Positions 51,807 to 60,041 of a DNA stretch of 64,000 nt are shown here, one piece after another. This DNA is from Terriglobales bacterium. GTDB lineage: Bacteria; Acidobacteriota; Terriglobia; Terriglobales; Acidobacteriaceae. The stretch lies in the NCBI GenBank assembly GCA_035567895.1, contig DATMPC010000070.1:1-64000 (forward strand), in the 5' to 3' direction. Under the pieces are notes generated by a model. That model saw nothing but the letters and a program-made list of their open reading frames with translations. It was not told the DNA's origin and searched no databases. The position numbers were made by a program, and so were the translations under genes. Every line of letters begins with the position of its first letter. The first letter of the stretch is position 1.

Positions 51807-53120
51807 CTACCTCGCTGCTGCCACGGCGGGCTGACGGACCGCGCTGAGTGCTTCATCCATGATTTTGATCGCTTCATCCACGTCGCTCTTCGCTATGTTC
51901 AGTGGCGGTGACATGCGGATCACATTTCCGTAGAGTCCGCCCTTTCCGACGAGCAGGCCGCGACTGCGGCATTCTTCCATAAACTGCGTCGTCTCCTGTG
52001 GAGCAACCTCTTTGGTCTTGCGATCCTTCACGAACTCTAGCGCTTGCATCAGTCCCATGCCGCGAACGTCGCCGATGAGATCGTGTTTGTCCTGCAAGCT
52101 CTGGAGTCCCTGCCGGAAGTAGTTGCCGACGACTTCGGCGTTGTCCATAAGGCGGTCTTCTTCAATGAGATCAATGGTTGCTTTGGCCGCGACGCTAGTC
52201 ACGGGATTACCGCCGAACGTGGAGATCTGCAGTCCTTTAAAGCTGCCTGCGATCTCTGGTTTCGTGGCTGTGAGTCCAACCGGCATGCCATTTGCCAGGC
52301 CCTTCGCCGAGCTAATGATGTCGGGATAGACCTCCCACTGCTCGATGCCGAACCATTTCTTGCCTGTGCGTCCCCATCCGGTTTGGACTTCGTCAGAGAT
52401 GAATAGCCCACCGTACTGCTTCACGATGTTGAAGACGATCTTGAAATACTCCTTCGGTGGAGTGATGAAGCCGCCGACGCCCTGAATCGGTTCTGCGATG
52501 AATGCTGCGATCTGGCCTGACGTAGTGGTCTGGATCACCGCTTCTACGTCTTTCGCACACTCGATCCCACATTCAGTCGGCTTCATGCCGAAGGGACAGC
52601 GGTAACAGTACGGATTCAACGCGTGAACTACGCCAGGATTGGAAACCGGCAATGACCTGCGCCAAGTACCATGACCAGTAAGCGACTGCGCGAGCTGCGA
52701 GCGCCCGCTGTAGCCATGACGCAATGCTACGACTTCGAAGTTCCCGGTGTACATGCGCGCGATTTGGATTGCGGTCTCGTTCGCCTCAGTGCCGCTGTTC
52801 GAGAAAAAGCTCTGGGAAATCTCGCCTGGAGTGATCTGGGCAATCTTCTCGGCAAGCGCGACAACGGCTTCGTTGGGAAAGAGCGTGGAAGCGTGCTGCA
52901 GCTTGTCGATCTGCGCCTTCACCTTCGAAGTGACTCGCGGATTCGTGTGCCCGACTGAGATGGTCACAATGCCGCCGAAGAAGTCCAAATACTTGTTGCC
53001 ATCGGCATCCCAGAGATACTGCATGCTTGCATGATCTGTGACTAATGGCTCGGAAAAGTAAGTGGTGATCGAAGGGAACAAGTACTGCTTATGTTTGCGA
53101 ATGACTTCTTCTTTAGTCAT
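51807..53120 (-). CDS. Class III aminotransferase, beta-alanine/3-aminoisobutyrate type
   Basis: This 437-residue PLP enzyme is of the AGXT2-like branch. It has YLDFFGGIVTISVGH, FFSNSGTEANETAIQIAR, LRHGYSGRSQ, FISDEVQTGWGRTGKKWFG and the PLP Lys in ISSAKGLANGMPVG, then STFGGNPVTSVAA. In this gene cluster it should transfer the amino group of beta-alanine or 3-aminoisobutyrate to pyruvate or glyoxylate, giving malonate or methylmalonate semialdehyde for MmsA. GAGG five or six bases before the ATG fits. It lies 113 bases after the ureidopropionase gene, same strand. Confidence 0.92.
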   Translation of the reverse strand: MTKEEVIRKHKQYLFPSITTYFSEPLVTDHASMQYLWDADGNKYLDFFGGIVTISVGHTNPRVTSKVKAQIDKLQHASTLFPNEAVVALAEKIAQITPGEISQSFFSNSGTEANETAIQIARMYTGNFEVVALRHGYSGRSQLAQSLTGHGTWRRSLPVSNPGVVHALNPYCYRCPFGMKPTECGIECAKDVEAVIQTTTSGQIAAFIAEPIQGVGGFITPPKEYFKIVFNIVKQYGGLFISDEVQTGWGRTGKKWFGIEQWEVYPDIISSAKGLANGMPVGLTATKPEIAGSFKGLQISTFGGNPVTSVAAKATIDLIEEDRLMDNAEVVGNYFRQGLQSLQDKHDLIGDVRGMGLMQALEFVKDRKTKEVAPQETTQFMEECRSRGLLVGKGGLYGNVIRMSPPLNIAKSDVDEAIKIMDEALSAVRQPAVAAAR

Positions 53121-53233
53121 GTGAACCTCGGCTAAACTTCAGCGATTAGCGATAAGCGAAGCAAATAACAATGTCCAGCGTGCGCGCGGAACCCTTCGTA
53201 TAGCACAGACGTCCGCCGCGGCGGACTGCGTCT

Positions 53234-54130
53234 CTAGGACGCTACCTTGGCCACCTTGCCCGCTTGCGATACCAGCGGCTCATACGAATCTGGACGGCGA
53301 TCGCGGAAGAACTGCCAAGTCTTGCGAACTTCGGCGATCATGTCCAGATCTAAATCCGCTACTACCACTTCGTCCTTATCGCGGCTGGCTTGCGCGATGA
53401 TCTTGCCGCGCGGATTGCAGAAGTAGCTCTTCCCATAAAACTCACCGATGGCCCATGGTTTCTCGACGCCGACACGATTGATCGCGCCCACAAAGTATCC
53501 GTTAGCGACAGCGTGCGCGGGCTGTTCAAGCTCCCATAGATATTCGGAGAGACCGGCAACCGTCGCCGATGGATTAAACACGATCTCGGCCCCATTCAGT
53601 CCGAGAATGCGCGCGCCCTCTGGAAAGTGCCTGTCGTAGCAGATGTAAACGCCCACTCGAGCGTAGCGGGTCTGAAAAACGGGATACCCGGTATCGCCGG
53701 GGGTGAAGTAAAACTTCTCCCAAAACCCGGGAGCCACTTGTGGAATGTGGTGCTTTCTATATTTTCCGAGATACGTTCCATCGGAGTCGATAACGGCCGC
53801 AGTGTTGAAGTACAAGCCGGTCATCTCCTCCTCGTACACCGGAACTACGATCACCATCTTGTATTTGGCCGCGAGCTTCTGCATGAGCTTCGTCGTCGGA
53901 CCATCGGGGACTCGCTCGGTCATCTCATACCATTTTTGATTCTGCTCGGCGCAGAAATAAGGACCGTAAAAAAGTTCTTGAAGGCACAGGACTTGCACTT
54001 TCTCTTTTGCAGCCTGCTCGATCAACTTGAGATGCTTGTCGATCATCGCCTTCTTGATCTTGGACATGCTGTGATCGGGGCCAAGAGGATTGTGGGCCTG
54101 GATCAGGCCGCAGCGGACGCTTCGAGACAT
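53234..54130 (-). CDS. pydC: Beta-ureidopropionase / N-carbamoyl amidase (nitrilase superfamily)
   Basis: This 298-residue amidohydrolase cleaves N-carbamoyl-beta-alanine to beta-alanine, CO2 and ammonia. The Glu-Lys-Cys triad is visible: VQVLCLQELFYGPYF (Glu), KYRKHHIPQV (Lys) and VGVYICYDRHFPEGA (Cys). The N-terminal CGLIQAHNPLGPDHSMSK-like start and HIPQVAPGFWEKFYFTPGD favour the beta-ureidopropionase/carbamoyl-putrescine branch, and the cluster settles the former. It is first gene of the minus-strand operon; GAGG lies seven bases upstream of the ATG. A TATATT element at about 54162-54167 could belong to its promoter. Confidence 0.92.
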   Translation of the reverse strand: MSRSVRCGLIQAHNPLGPDHSMSKIKKAMIDKHLKLIEQAAKEKVQVLCLQELFYGPYFCAEQNQKWYEMTERVPDGPTTKLMQKLAAKYKMVIVVPVYEEEMTGLYFNTAAVIDSDGTYLGKYRKHHIPQVAPGFWEKFYFTPGDTGYPVFQTRYARVGVYICYDRHFPEGARILGLNGAEIVFNPSATVAGLSEYLWELEQPAHAVANGYFVGAINRVGVEKPWAIGEFYGKSYFCNPRGKIIAQASRDKDEVVVADLDLDMIAEVRKTWQFFRDRRPDSYEPLVSQAGKVAKVAS

Positions 54131-54332
54131 TACCTACCTCGGATTGAGAATTACCGGAAGCTGAATATATAACGTCCGGCGTGTTCCAAACACTGAAATT
54201 CTGCTCATAAGTGATCCCGTTGGCTCCTTCAGGGATGACAGTATTTAAGTAAAGTGCATTTGAAAACAAGGCCCGCTGAAGTCGTGCCCCTCAAGAGCCA
54301 ACTCATGAATCAAGAGCGCCGAGATTAGTCGC

Positions 54333-55772
54333 TCACAATGCGATCGGCAAACCGAATGAGAAAACGGATCCATGTCCTAATTGGCTGGTAACGCCGATGC
54401 GCCCGCCATGTGCTTCCACGATTGCCTTTACGATGGCGAGTCCCATTCCGGTACCTTGCACCCGATATCGTTGGCTTTGCCCGCGATAGAATTTGTCGAA
54501 GATTAAAGATCGTTCCAAGTCGTCGATACCACTGCCACGATCGGCAACGTTGGTTACAAGGCGGTCGCCTTTCACCTCGGAGCTTACGAAGATAGGAGAA
54601 CCCGGTTGTGAGTACTTCACTGCATTCTCCAGCAGGTGACGAACGACTTTGGTGATCCACGTCGCGTCCATCAATGCCGGAGGAAGCTGCTCCGGAATTC
54701 GGAGTTCGACGGGATGCCCCTCGAGCACCTGCCTCGATTCGTCGAGCGCTGCGTCGACGACTTCGCGAATGGCACGAGGATGCAGTTCCAGCTTTACTTC
54801 GTTCGCATCCAACTGCGCCATCTCGACTGCTTCGCCAACCAGGCGATTTAACCGGTCGCTCTCTTCGTCAATCACCGTGAGCAATTCCTGTCGCTCATCC
54901 GAAGCAAGTTGCGGTTGCGTAAGCAGGCTGCTGACAGAAGCTTTGATCGACGTGAGTGGAGTCCGAAATTCGTGTGTTACCGAATCCAACAGCGCCGACC
55001 GCAGGCGCTCACTCTCGCGCGCAGCCTCGGTCCGCGTGACCTTCTCGACTGCAGCCGCTCGCTCAATGCCTATGGCGATCAGGCTTCCGACGGCTTCCAG
55101 AGTTTCTTGGGAGACACTGCTTCCAGCCAACGCCAATATCCCGAGCGACCGGATTCCCATGCGGATAGGCACGAAGCACATCTCGCGATCGCGCCCCAGC
55201 ACAAGTTCGGAGCGCGCTGCGGCAACCTTCAGGGCCTCTTTGCTGATGCCGCCATCGTCAGCGGTAGAACGGTAGACGCGATCTCGGTCAGTCAAATAGA
55301 CCGCTGCCTGGTCCGCTCCAAAGGTTCCCACTAAGTAACGTGGGATTGCATTAAGCAATTCGACTACGTTTTCTGTCACCAGCAGTTGCTGGCTAAAGGA
55401 ATAGAGCCTCTCCACTTCGCGCCGGCGCTCATCCGCCGCCCGGGCTTCGCGGCGCACGCGCTCAGATAGATTACTCGCCACAACTGCCGTGAAGAGAAAC
55501 GCAAACAGCGCCACCCAATTCTGTGTCTCTGCAATCGTGAACGTTCCGATGGGAGGCAGGAAAAAGTAGTTAAAGGCAAGGGCCGCAACAAACGACATGA
55601 AAACTGCGACCGTGAGTCCCCAGTTCGCGGATACGATCAACACGGCGAGCAGGAAGGTCAGCGCCACCGTGGTCGGATTGAGTTTTACGACGCGCGTGTA
55701 GAGGGCTACGATTACGGCTACGATAGCCGTCGCCGCGATGAATCTGAGCGTTTTCTTAAGCGCAGGACTCAC
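54333..55772 (-). CDS. KdpD C-terminal half: membrane sensor histidine kinase
   Basis: This 479-residue protein corresponds to the KdpD C-terminus without the ATP-binding/USP sensor. Four close membrane helices of the DUF4118 type (residues about 10-105, including ALAFNYFFLPPIGTF) are followed by a coiled linker, a GAF-like domain (YSFSQQLLVTENVVELL to about 245), HisKA with the phosphoacceptor His in SVTHEFRTPLTSIKAS, and an HATPase with N-box HLLENAVKYS and G boxes VADRGSGIDD and GTGMGLAIVKAIV. All catalytic residues are intact. It starts at GTG and is divergent, 46 bases from the gene for the KdpD N-terminal half. Confidence 0.92.
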   Translation of the reverse strand: MSPALKKTLRFIAATAIVAVIVALYTRVVKLNPTTVALTFLLAVLIVSANWGLTVAVFMSFVAALAFNYFFLPPIGTFTIAETQNWVALFAFLFTAVVASNLSERVRREARAADERRREVERLYSFSQQLLVTENVVELLNAIPRYLVGTFGADQAAVYLTDRDRVYRSTADDGGISKEALKVAAARSELVLGRDREMCFVPIRMGIRSLGILALAGSSVSQETLEAVGSLIAIGIERAAAVEKVTRTEAARESERLRSALLDSVTHEFRTPLTSIKASVSSLLTQPQLASDERQELLTVIDEESDRLNRLVGEAVEMAQLDANEVKLELHPRAIREVVDAALDESRQVLEGHPVELRIPEQLPPALMDATWITKVVRHLLENAVKYSQPGSPIFVSSEVKGDRLVTNVADRGSGIDDLERSLIFDKFYRGQSQRYRVQGTGMGLAIVKAIVEAHGGRIGVTSQLGHGSVFSFGLPIAL

Positions 55773-55818
55773 GCCGCGATTGTAGCCGAGTTCGACAATT
55801 CAGCACGGGTCGCGCAGA

Positions 55819-56949
55819 ATGTACGCAATGCCCAAGAGTCCGGAAGAATGGCTGGAGCAAACTGCGCCCGAAAAACGCGCAGGGACATTCAAGCTCATCC
55901 TTGGCTACGCTCCCGGTGTGGGAAAGACTTACAACATGCTGAGCGAGGCCATCCGTCGGCTTCGACGCGGAGAAGATGTAGTCATTGGCGTGATTGAAAC
56001 ACACGGGCGAAAAGTTACGGCCGAGCTTGCGCAACAACTAGAGGCAGTCCCACGCAAAAAAATCGAATACAAAGGCACGATCTTCGAAGAGATGGATGTC
56101 GATGCTATTCTGGCACGCAAGCCGCAAGTCGCTTTAGTGGATGAGTTCGCGCACACGAACGTTGAGGGCAGCAAGCACCGCAAGCGATACGAAGACGTGC
56201 TTGAGCTTCTGGATGCAAAAATCGACGTGCTCTCAACCATGAACATTCAGCACCTCGAGAGCATGAATCCAACGATACAAAGCATCACAGGCATCCAGGT
56301 ACGAGAGACGATTCCCGATTGGGTCCTGCAACGTGCCGATGAAATTGTGATGGCCGATCTAACTCCCGAGGCTCTCCAAATGCGCATGCAACGCGGGGAT
56401 ATCTACCCTCTGGACCGGGCGGAAAAGGCGCTTAAGAACTTCTTTCGCCGTGGGAATCTGATGGCATTACGCGAGCTCGCGCTGCGGCAAGTAACGCACG
56501 CGGTCGATCGCAGCCTCGATGCGTACTTGAAAAAGAAGAACATCGACCAGAATTGGGGGATCCAGGAACGCATTGCAGTCTGCATCAGTTCGCATCCCGA
56601 GTCGCAGCAACTCATCGCGCGGGGAGCCAGAATCGCTGATCGTATTGGCGCCGATTTCTTCGCCGTCTATGTCGAGCAAGAGAGGGATCGAGAGCCAGAT
56701 CGCGCGCGAAGTCTCAATTCGAACTTTCAGTTTGCCGAGAACCTCTCCGCCAAAATCGTGCGACTGAAAGGAAAGGACATCGCGTCATCCGTCGCAGAGT
56801 TCGTTGGCAAGGAGAACATCACGCAGGTAGTCTTCGGCCGCTCTGCGGTGGGTGGATGGCGCGAATATCTGTATCTCGGAGCAATTCAGAGATTTCTTCG
56901 CAACGCCCCGCCCGTAGACGTGCACATCGTTACGCAGAGGACCGACTAA
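55819..56949 (+). CDS. KdpD N-terminal half: ATP-binding and USP-domain sensor
   Basis: This 376-residue cytoplasmic protein equals the N-terminus of KdpD alone. The KdpD domain (about 20-230) has Walker A LGYAPGVGKTYNM, Walker B VALVDEFAHTN, STMNIQHLESMN and IPDWVLQRADEIVMADLTPEAL. A universal-stress-protein-like domain follows (about 250-376; IAVCISSHPESQQLIARGARIAD, VVFGRSAVGGW). It has no membrane segment and no kinase. It likely senses K+ or nucleotide (c-di-AMP binding is known for the USP domain of some KdpDs) and works with the separate kinase. The ATG at 55828 is an alternative start. kdpE begins two bases after its stop. Confidence 0.93.
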   Translation: MYAMPKSPEEWLEQTAPEKRAGTFKLILGYAPGVGKTYNMLSEAIRRLRRGEDVVIGVIETHGRKVTAELAQQLEAVPRKKIEYKGTIFEEMDVDAILARKPQVALVDEFAHTNVEGSKHRKRYEDVLELLDAKIDVLSTMNIQHLESMNPTIQSITGIQVRETIPDWVLQRADEIVMADLTPEALQMRMQRGDIYPLDRAEKALKNFFRRGNLMALRELALRQVTHAVDRSLDAYLKKKNIDQNWGIQERIAVCISSHPESQQLIARGARIADRIGADFFAVYVEQERDREPDRARSLNSNFQFAENLSAKIVRLKGKDIASSVAEFVGKENITQVVFGRSAVGGWREYLYLGAIQRFLRNAPPVDVHIVTQRTD

Positions 56950-56951
56950 TC

Positions 56952-57638
56952 GTGGCTGGGCGCCGAATTCTGGTAGTTGACGATGAAGCACAAATCACGC
57001 GCGTGCTGCGCACGACGTTATCCAGCCACGGATATGAGATCCGTGTCGCCAACGACGCCGTAGCCGCTCTCGATGTAGTCAATGACTGGCCGCCGGAGCT
57101 GATCATTACCGACCTTTCGATGCCGGATATGAGCGGTGTCGAGCTCACGCGAAAAGTGCGGGCGAAATCCGAAGTTCCCATCATCGTTCTTTCCGTCCGA
57201 GGTGAGGAGCGTACCAAGATCGAAGCGCTCGACGCTGGCGCGGACGATTATGTCACCAAACCTTTCAGCATGAATGAACTGTTGGCGCGAGTACGAGCTA
57301 ACCTTCGGCGCTTCACGCCGCCCAAACCGGAGGAGCAGGAAATCGGCGTCGGAGATTTCAAGATTGACCTTCCAGGACACAAGGTCTTGGTACGTGGCGA
57401 GGAGGTGCGGCTCACACCAAAAGAGTTTGACCTGTTGGTATATTTCGCCCGTCATCCCGACAAGGTCGTGACGCATGCCGTTCTTCTACGCTCTGTGTGG
57501 GGACCGCAAAGCGTGAATCAGAACGAGTATTTGCGTGTCTTCATCGGGCAACTGCGCAAGAAGCTCGAAGCAGGTGGCGACAGACACTACATCATGACAG
57601 AACCCTGGGTGGGATACCGTTTTACGCCCGGCGAGTAA
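56952..57638 (+). CDS. kdpE: Response regulator KdpE (OmpR family)
   Basis: This 228-residue activator has a receiver domain (1-120) with RRILVVDDEA, the phosphorylated Asp in LIITDLSMPDMSG, the switch Ser in IIVLSVRG and Lys in DYVTKPFSMNELLA. A winged-helix DNA-binding domain (about 130-225) includes VRLTPKEFDLLVYFARHPDKVVTH and NEYLRVFIGQLRKKLE. The VRGEEVRLTPKEFDLL and final EPWVGYRF segments are typical of KdpE. GTG at 56952 starts two bases after the sensor gene, in the same transcript. It should bind the TTAC direct repeats found ahead of the downstream genes. Confidence 0.95.
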   Translation: MAGRRILVVDDEAQITRVLRTTLSSHGYEIRVANDAVAALDVVNDWPPELIITDLSMPDMSGVELTRKVRAKSEVPIIVLSVRGEERTKIEALDAGADDYVTKPFSMNELLARVRANLRRFTPPKPEEQEIGVGDFKIDLPGHKVLVRGEEVRLTPKEFDLLVYFARHPDKVVTHAVLLRSVWGPQSVNQNEYLRVFIGQLRKKLEAGGDRHYIMTEPWVGYRFTPGE

Positions 57639-57643
57639 GCGCT

Positions 57644-57660
57644 TTTACCAATTCCTTACA
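57644..57660 (+). promoter_or_regulatory. Candidate KdpE site: TTAC direct repeat, 11-bp period
   Basis: TTTTACCAATTCCTTAC places TTAC at 57646 and 57657, exactly 11 bases apart. It lies just after kdpE and 43 bases before the porin start, with AGGAG of that gene downstream. The same spacing occurs at 59249-59285 and 62850-62864. Confidence 0.5.
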
Positions 57661-57702
57661 TTGCATTCGCTAACATGGCTGTCGTTTTTTAGGAGCCATG
57701 CT

Positions 57703-59154
57703 ATGCGCTTCGCTCTATGCGGACTCGTCGCCCAATGCTGTGCTGCTAGCAGATTCGCTGGTTTCCTGCTGCTGGCATCTGCCTCCTTGCACGCTCAACC
57801 CGCCGCCACGAAAGTTCAATCCACGCGAGACGACGAAGTTCAGCAGCTCAAAGCCCTCGTGCTCGAGTTGCAATCCAGAGTGGAGAAGTTAGAGGAGGAG
57901 CGCTCGCAGGCTGGGACGATTCCAAATCCAGTCGCATCGTCTAGCAAACAAGCGCCTTCGGTGCAATCGGCCTCAGATCCCTCTACCGCTGAGTCCGTCA
58001 GCGGCGAAGATCGCAGCCTTTTGGATTATCTGCGCGGGACCACCATCGATTTCGCCATCGATACTTACTATGGCTACAACTTCAACCATCCCATCGGGCG
58101 GGTCAACGCGCTTCGCTCCTATGACGTGCTCAGCAACAACATCAGCCTGAATCAGGCGAATGTGATCTTCGAGCGTGCTCCCGACGTGCAAGCTGGCCGC
58201 AGATATGGAGCCCGTCTCGATCTCCAGTTCGGCCAGGCGACGGACACGCTGCAGGGAAATCCCATCAATGAACCTCGCCCGCAAATTTACCGAAACATCT
58301 TTCAAGCTTATGGAACCTACATTCTGCCTGTCGGAAACGGCCTCTCTCTTGATGTAGGCAAATGGAGCAGCTCACTTGGTATCGAGGGAAACTACACCAA
58401 GGATCAGATGAACTACTCTCGTTCTTTCTACTTCAGTTTTCTGCCGTTCTACCACATGGGAGTCCGCGCGGGGTACAAGCTAAACGATCGGGTTGCATTG
58501 AACTATTGGCTCGTAAACGGCACGAACCAGACGGAGGCAACAAACGGATTCAAAGATGAGCTGTTCGGCCTCACGCTCACGCCCAACAAAAATGTTGCCT
58601 GGACAGTGAGCTACTATCTCGGACAAGAGCAGCCGGACCGCACCCCGGTTGCGCCGAACAGCCCGATTCCAGTACAGCCGGGACTGAGCTTCGCTCCGAT
58701 TACGCCAGCCCCTGATGGCCGTACCCATATCTTCGACAGCTATGTAAGTTGGCAGCCTACTCCTAAACTTGCCTTCGCCCTCGAGGGTGACTATGTGATC
58801 CAGCGGTTGTGGGAATTCGCCGCGCCTGGCCATTCCGCCCAGCCGTCGGAAGTCTGGGGCGGAGCTGTTTACGCCCGCTATCAACTTACTCCCAGATTTG
58901 CACTCGCGACACGAGCCGAATATCTAGCTGACCATGGCGGACTCTTCACAGGCATCACACAAGCTCTCAAGGAAAACACCTTCACGCTGGACTACAAACT
59001 GGGAGAAGGTTTTCTAGTGCGATCGGAATACCGCCGTGATTTTTCCAATCGTCCCAGCTTTTTTACGGACGCCGCAGGGAGGCTCAAGAAGGAGCAGAAC
59101 ACAGCGACGCTCGGTCTGGTGTGGTGGATGGGTCGCAAACAAGGAACGTGGTAG
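57703..59154 (+). CDS. OmpL-like outer-membrane porin (BBP2 type)
   Basis: This 483-residue exported beta-barrel protein has a signal peptide (FAGFLLLASASLHAQ) followed by a heptad coiled coil (VQQLKALVLELQSRVEKLEEE) likely projecting in the periplasm. The barrel then has alternating aromatic strands: IDTYYGYNFNHPIGRV, ARLDLQFGQATDTLQG, SLDVGKWSSSLGIEGNYTK, GVRAGYKLNDRVALNYWLVNG, RTHIFDSYVSWQ and a last strand ATLGLVWWMG. The pattern fits the putative beta-barrel porin-2 family. Being between kdpE and kdpA, it may admit K+ or another ion across the outer membrane when potassium is scarce. AGGAG ten bases upstream supports the ATG at 57703. Confidence 0.82.
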   Translation: MRFALCGLVAQCCAASRFAGFLLLASASLHAQPAATKVQSTRDDEVQQLKALVLELQSRVEKLEEERSQAGTIPNPVASSSKQAPSVQSASDPSTAESVSGEDRSLLDYLRGTTIDFAIDTYYGYNFNHPIGRVNALRSYDVLSNNISLNQANVIFERAPDVQAGRRYGARLDLQFGQATDTLQGNPINEPRPQIYRNIFQAYGTYILPVGNGLSLDVGKWSSSLGIEGNYTKDQMNYSRSFYFSFLPFYHMGVRAGYKLNDRVALNYWLVNGTNQTEATNGFKDELFGLTLTPNKNVAWTVSYYLGQEQPDRTPVAPNSPIPVQPGLSFAPITPAPDGRTHIFDSYVSWQPTPKLAFALEGDYVIQRLWEFAAPGHSAQPSEVWGGAVYARYQLTPRFALATRAEYLADHGGLFTGITQALKENTFTLDYKLGEGFLVRSEYRRDFSNRPSFFTDAAGRLKKEQNTATLGLVWWMGRKQGTW

Positions 59155-59247
59155 TTAGACTTGGAGGACACCACGACTCCTACGCTGATATTTTAGGCCT
59201 TCCTCAATCCGTGTCATCTCATCGGCGGATCAATTCGTGGATTTCAT

Positions 59248-59290
59248 CTTACGAAAGCTTTACGAACCTCTTACCGACACCTTAGCCGCA
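59248..59290 (+). promoter_or_regulatory. Candidate KdpE site: four tandem 11-bp repeats
   Basis: TTAC/TTAG begins at 59249, 59260, 59271 and 59282, each exactly 11 bases after the last, within CTTACGAAAGC, TTTACGAACCT, CTTACCGACAC and CTTAGCCGCA. It lies 60-100 bases upstream of the small membrane protein gene. Same-face helical phasing is what OmpR-family regulators use. Confidence 0.6.
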
Positions 59291-59352
59291 GACTTATCTA
59301 ATTGAACTGCCGGGTAGATTTCCCTGTGGGGTATCGAGCCCGGGAGGTTCGC

Positions 59353-59598
59353 ATGCTGGCGCTAATGATCATTGTGTTGGCAGGAATTTTCTTCTTTCTT
59401 CGGGTCTTCATTGCGTTCTCTGCGGAACAAAAACGCCGCCGGAAGCCAGCGGTAACGAACCTGGGATTGGAAAGGTTTGAATCTCCACCTCTCATGGAGC
59501 GATCGGCGAGAGTTCTCGCTTTTCGTGCCCGTCTAAATGCTGCGACAACGCTGAAGCAAGCTAGCAGAGGCGCCGCATCGCACCACTTCCATCGGTAG
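59353..59598 (+). CDS. Small single-helix membrane protein in Kdp locus
   Basis: This 81-residue protein has one N-terminal membrane helix (MLALMIIVLAGIFFFLRVFIAF) followed by a basic, probably cytoplasmic tail (EQKRRRKPAVTNLG, ending SHHFHR). No family is recognised. GGGAGG six bases before the ATG supports translation, and the frame sits immediately downstream of the four-repeat TTAC array. It may be an accessory of the transport system, but this rests only on position. Confidence 0.6.
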   Translation: MLALMIIVLAGIFFFLRVFIAFSAEQKRRRKPAVTNLGLERFESPPLMERSARVLAFRARLNAATTLKQASRGAASHHFHR

Positions 59599-59642
59599 CA
59601 AAATGTTGGTTTTCGGGATGTCTTTCTTTGAAGGCCAAAAGG

Positions 59643-59909
59643 ATGAATGACCAAATGTCGACGCAGGAATTATCTCCAGAACTACTCGCAAAAGCCTTTT
59701 TCCATTACCACGAAGCCCTTGGGCCCGACTTTGGCGGCTCAAGCGAGTCCCACCCGAATTCATGGGACGAAGTTTCACAGCAGGAGCGCGCACGAATGGT
59801 CGCAGCGGCCCGCCTCGCGTTGCTCGAGATCAGGTCGGAACTCAATCGCGAAGAAGATGACCGGTCTCGATATTTTGCCAAACCCGGTACTGCGGAATGG
59901 GGCTGCTGA
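59643..59909 (+). CDS. Small soluble protein of unknown function
   Basis: This 88-residue acidic helical protein has the central segment AFFHYHEALGPDFGGSS, SHPNSWDEVSQQERARMVAAAR and a final charged helix (EIRSELNREEDDRSRYF). The W-x-E-V/L-x-x-x-x-R/E-x pattern loosely recalls RyR-like repeats of bacterial proteins but is not decisive. AAGG sits just before the ATG. It lies between the small membrane gene and the second porin on the same strand. Function is unknown. Confidence 0.55.
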   Translation: MNDQMSTQELSPELLAKAFFHYHEALGPDFGGSSESHPNSWDEVSQQERARMVAAARLALLEIRSELNREEDDRSRYFAKPGTAEWGC

Positions 59910-60041
59910 AACCACTAAGCACTGAAAATAGCGCTAACTCTCCCAGGACAACACAGAAAATAATCTTGTCACCCAGAAGGCAATCCCGGCCTCATATATA
60001 GGCGACGGATTGTGTTTGCACAAGGAAGGATTTTGTCTCTC

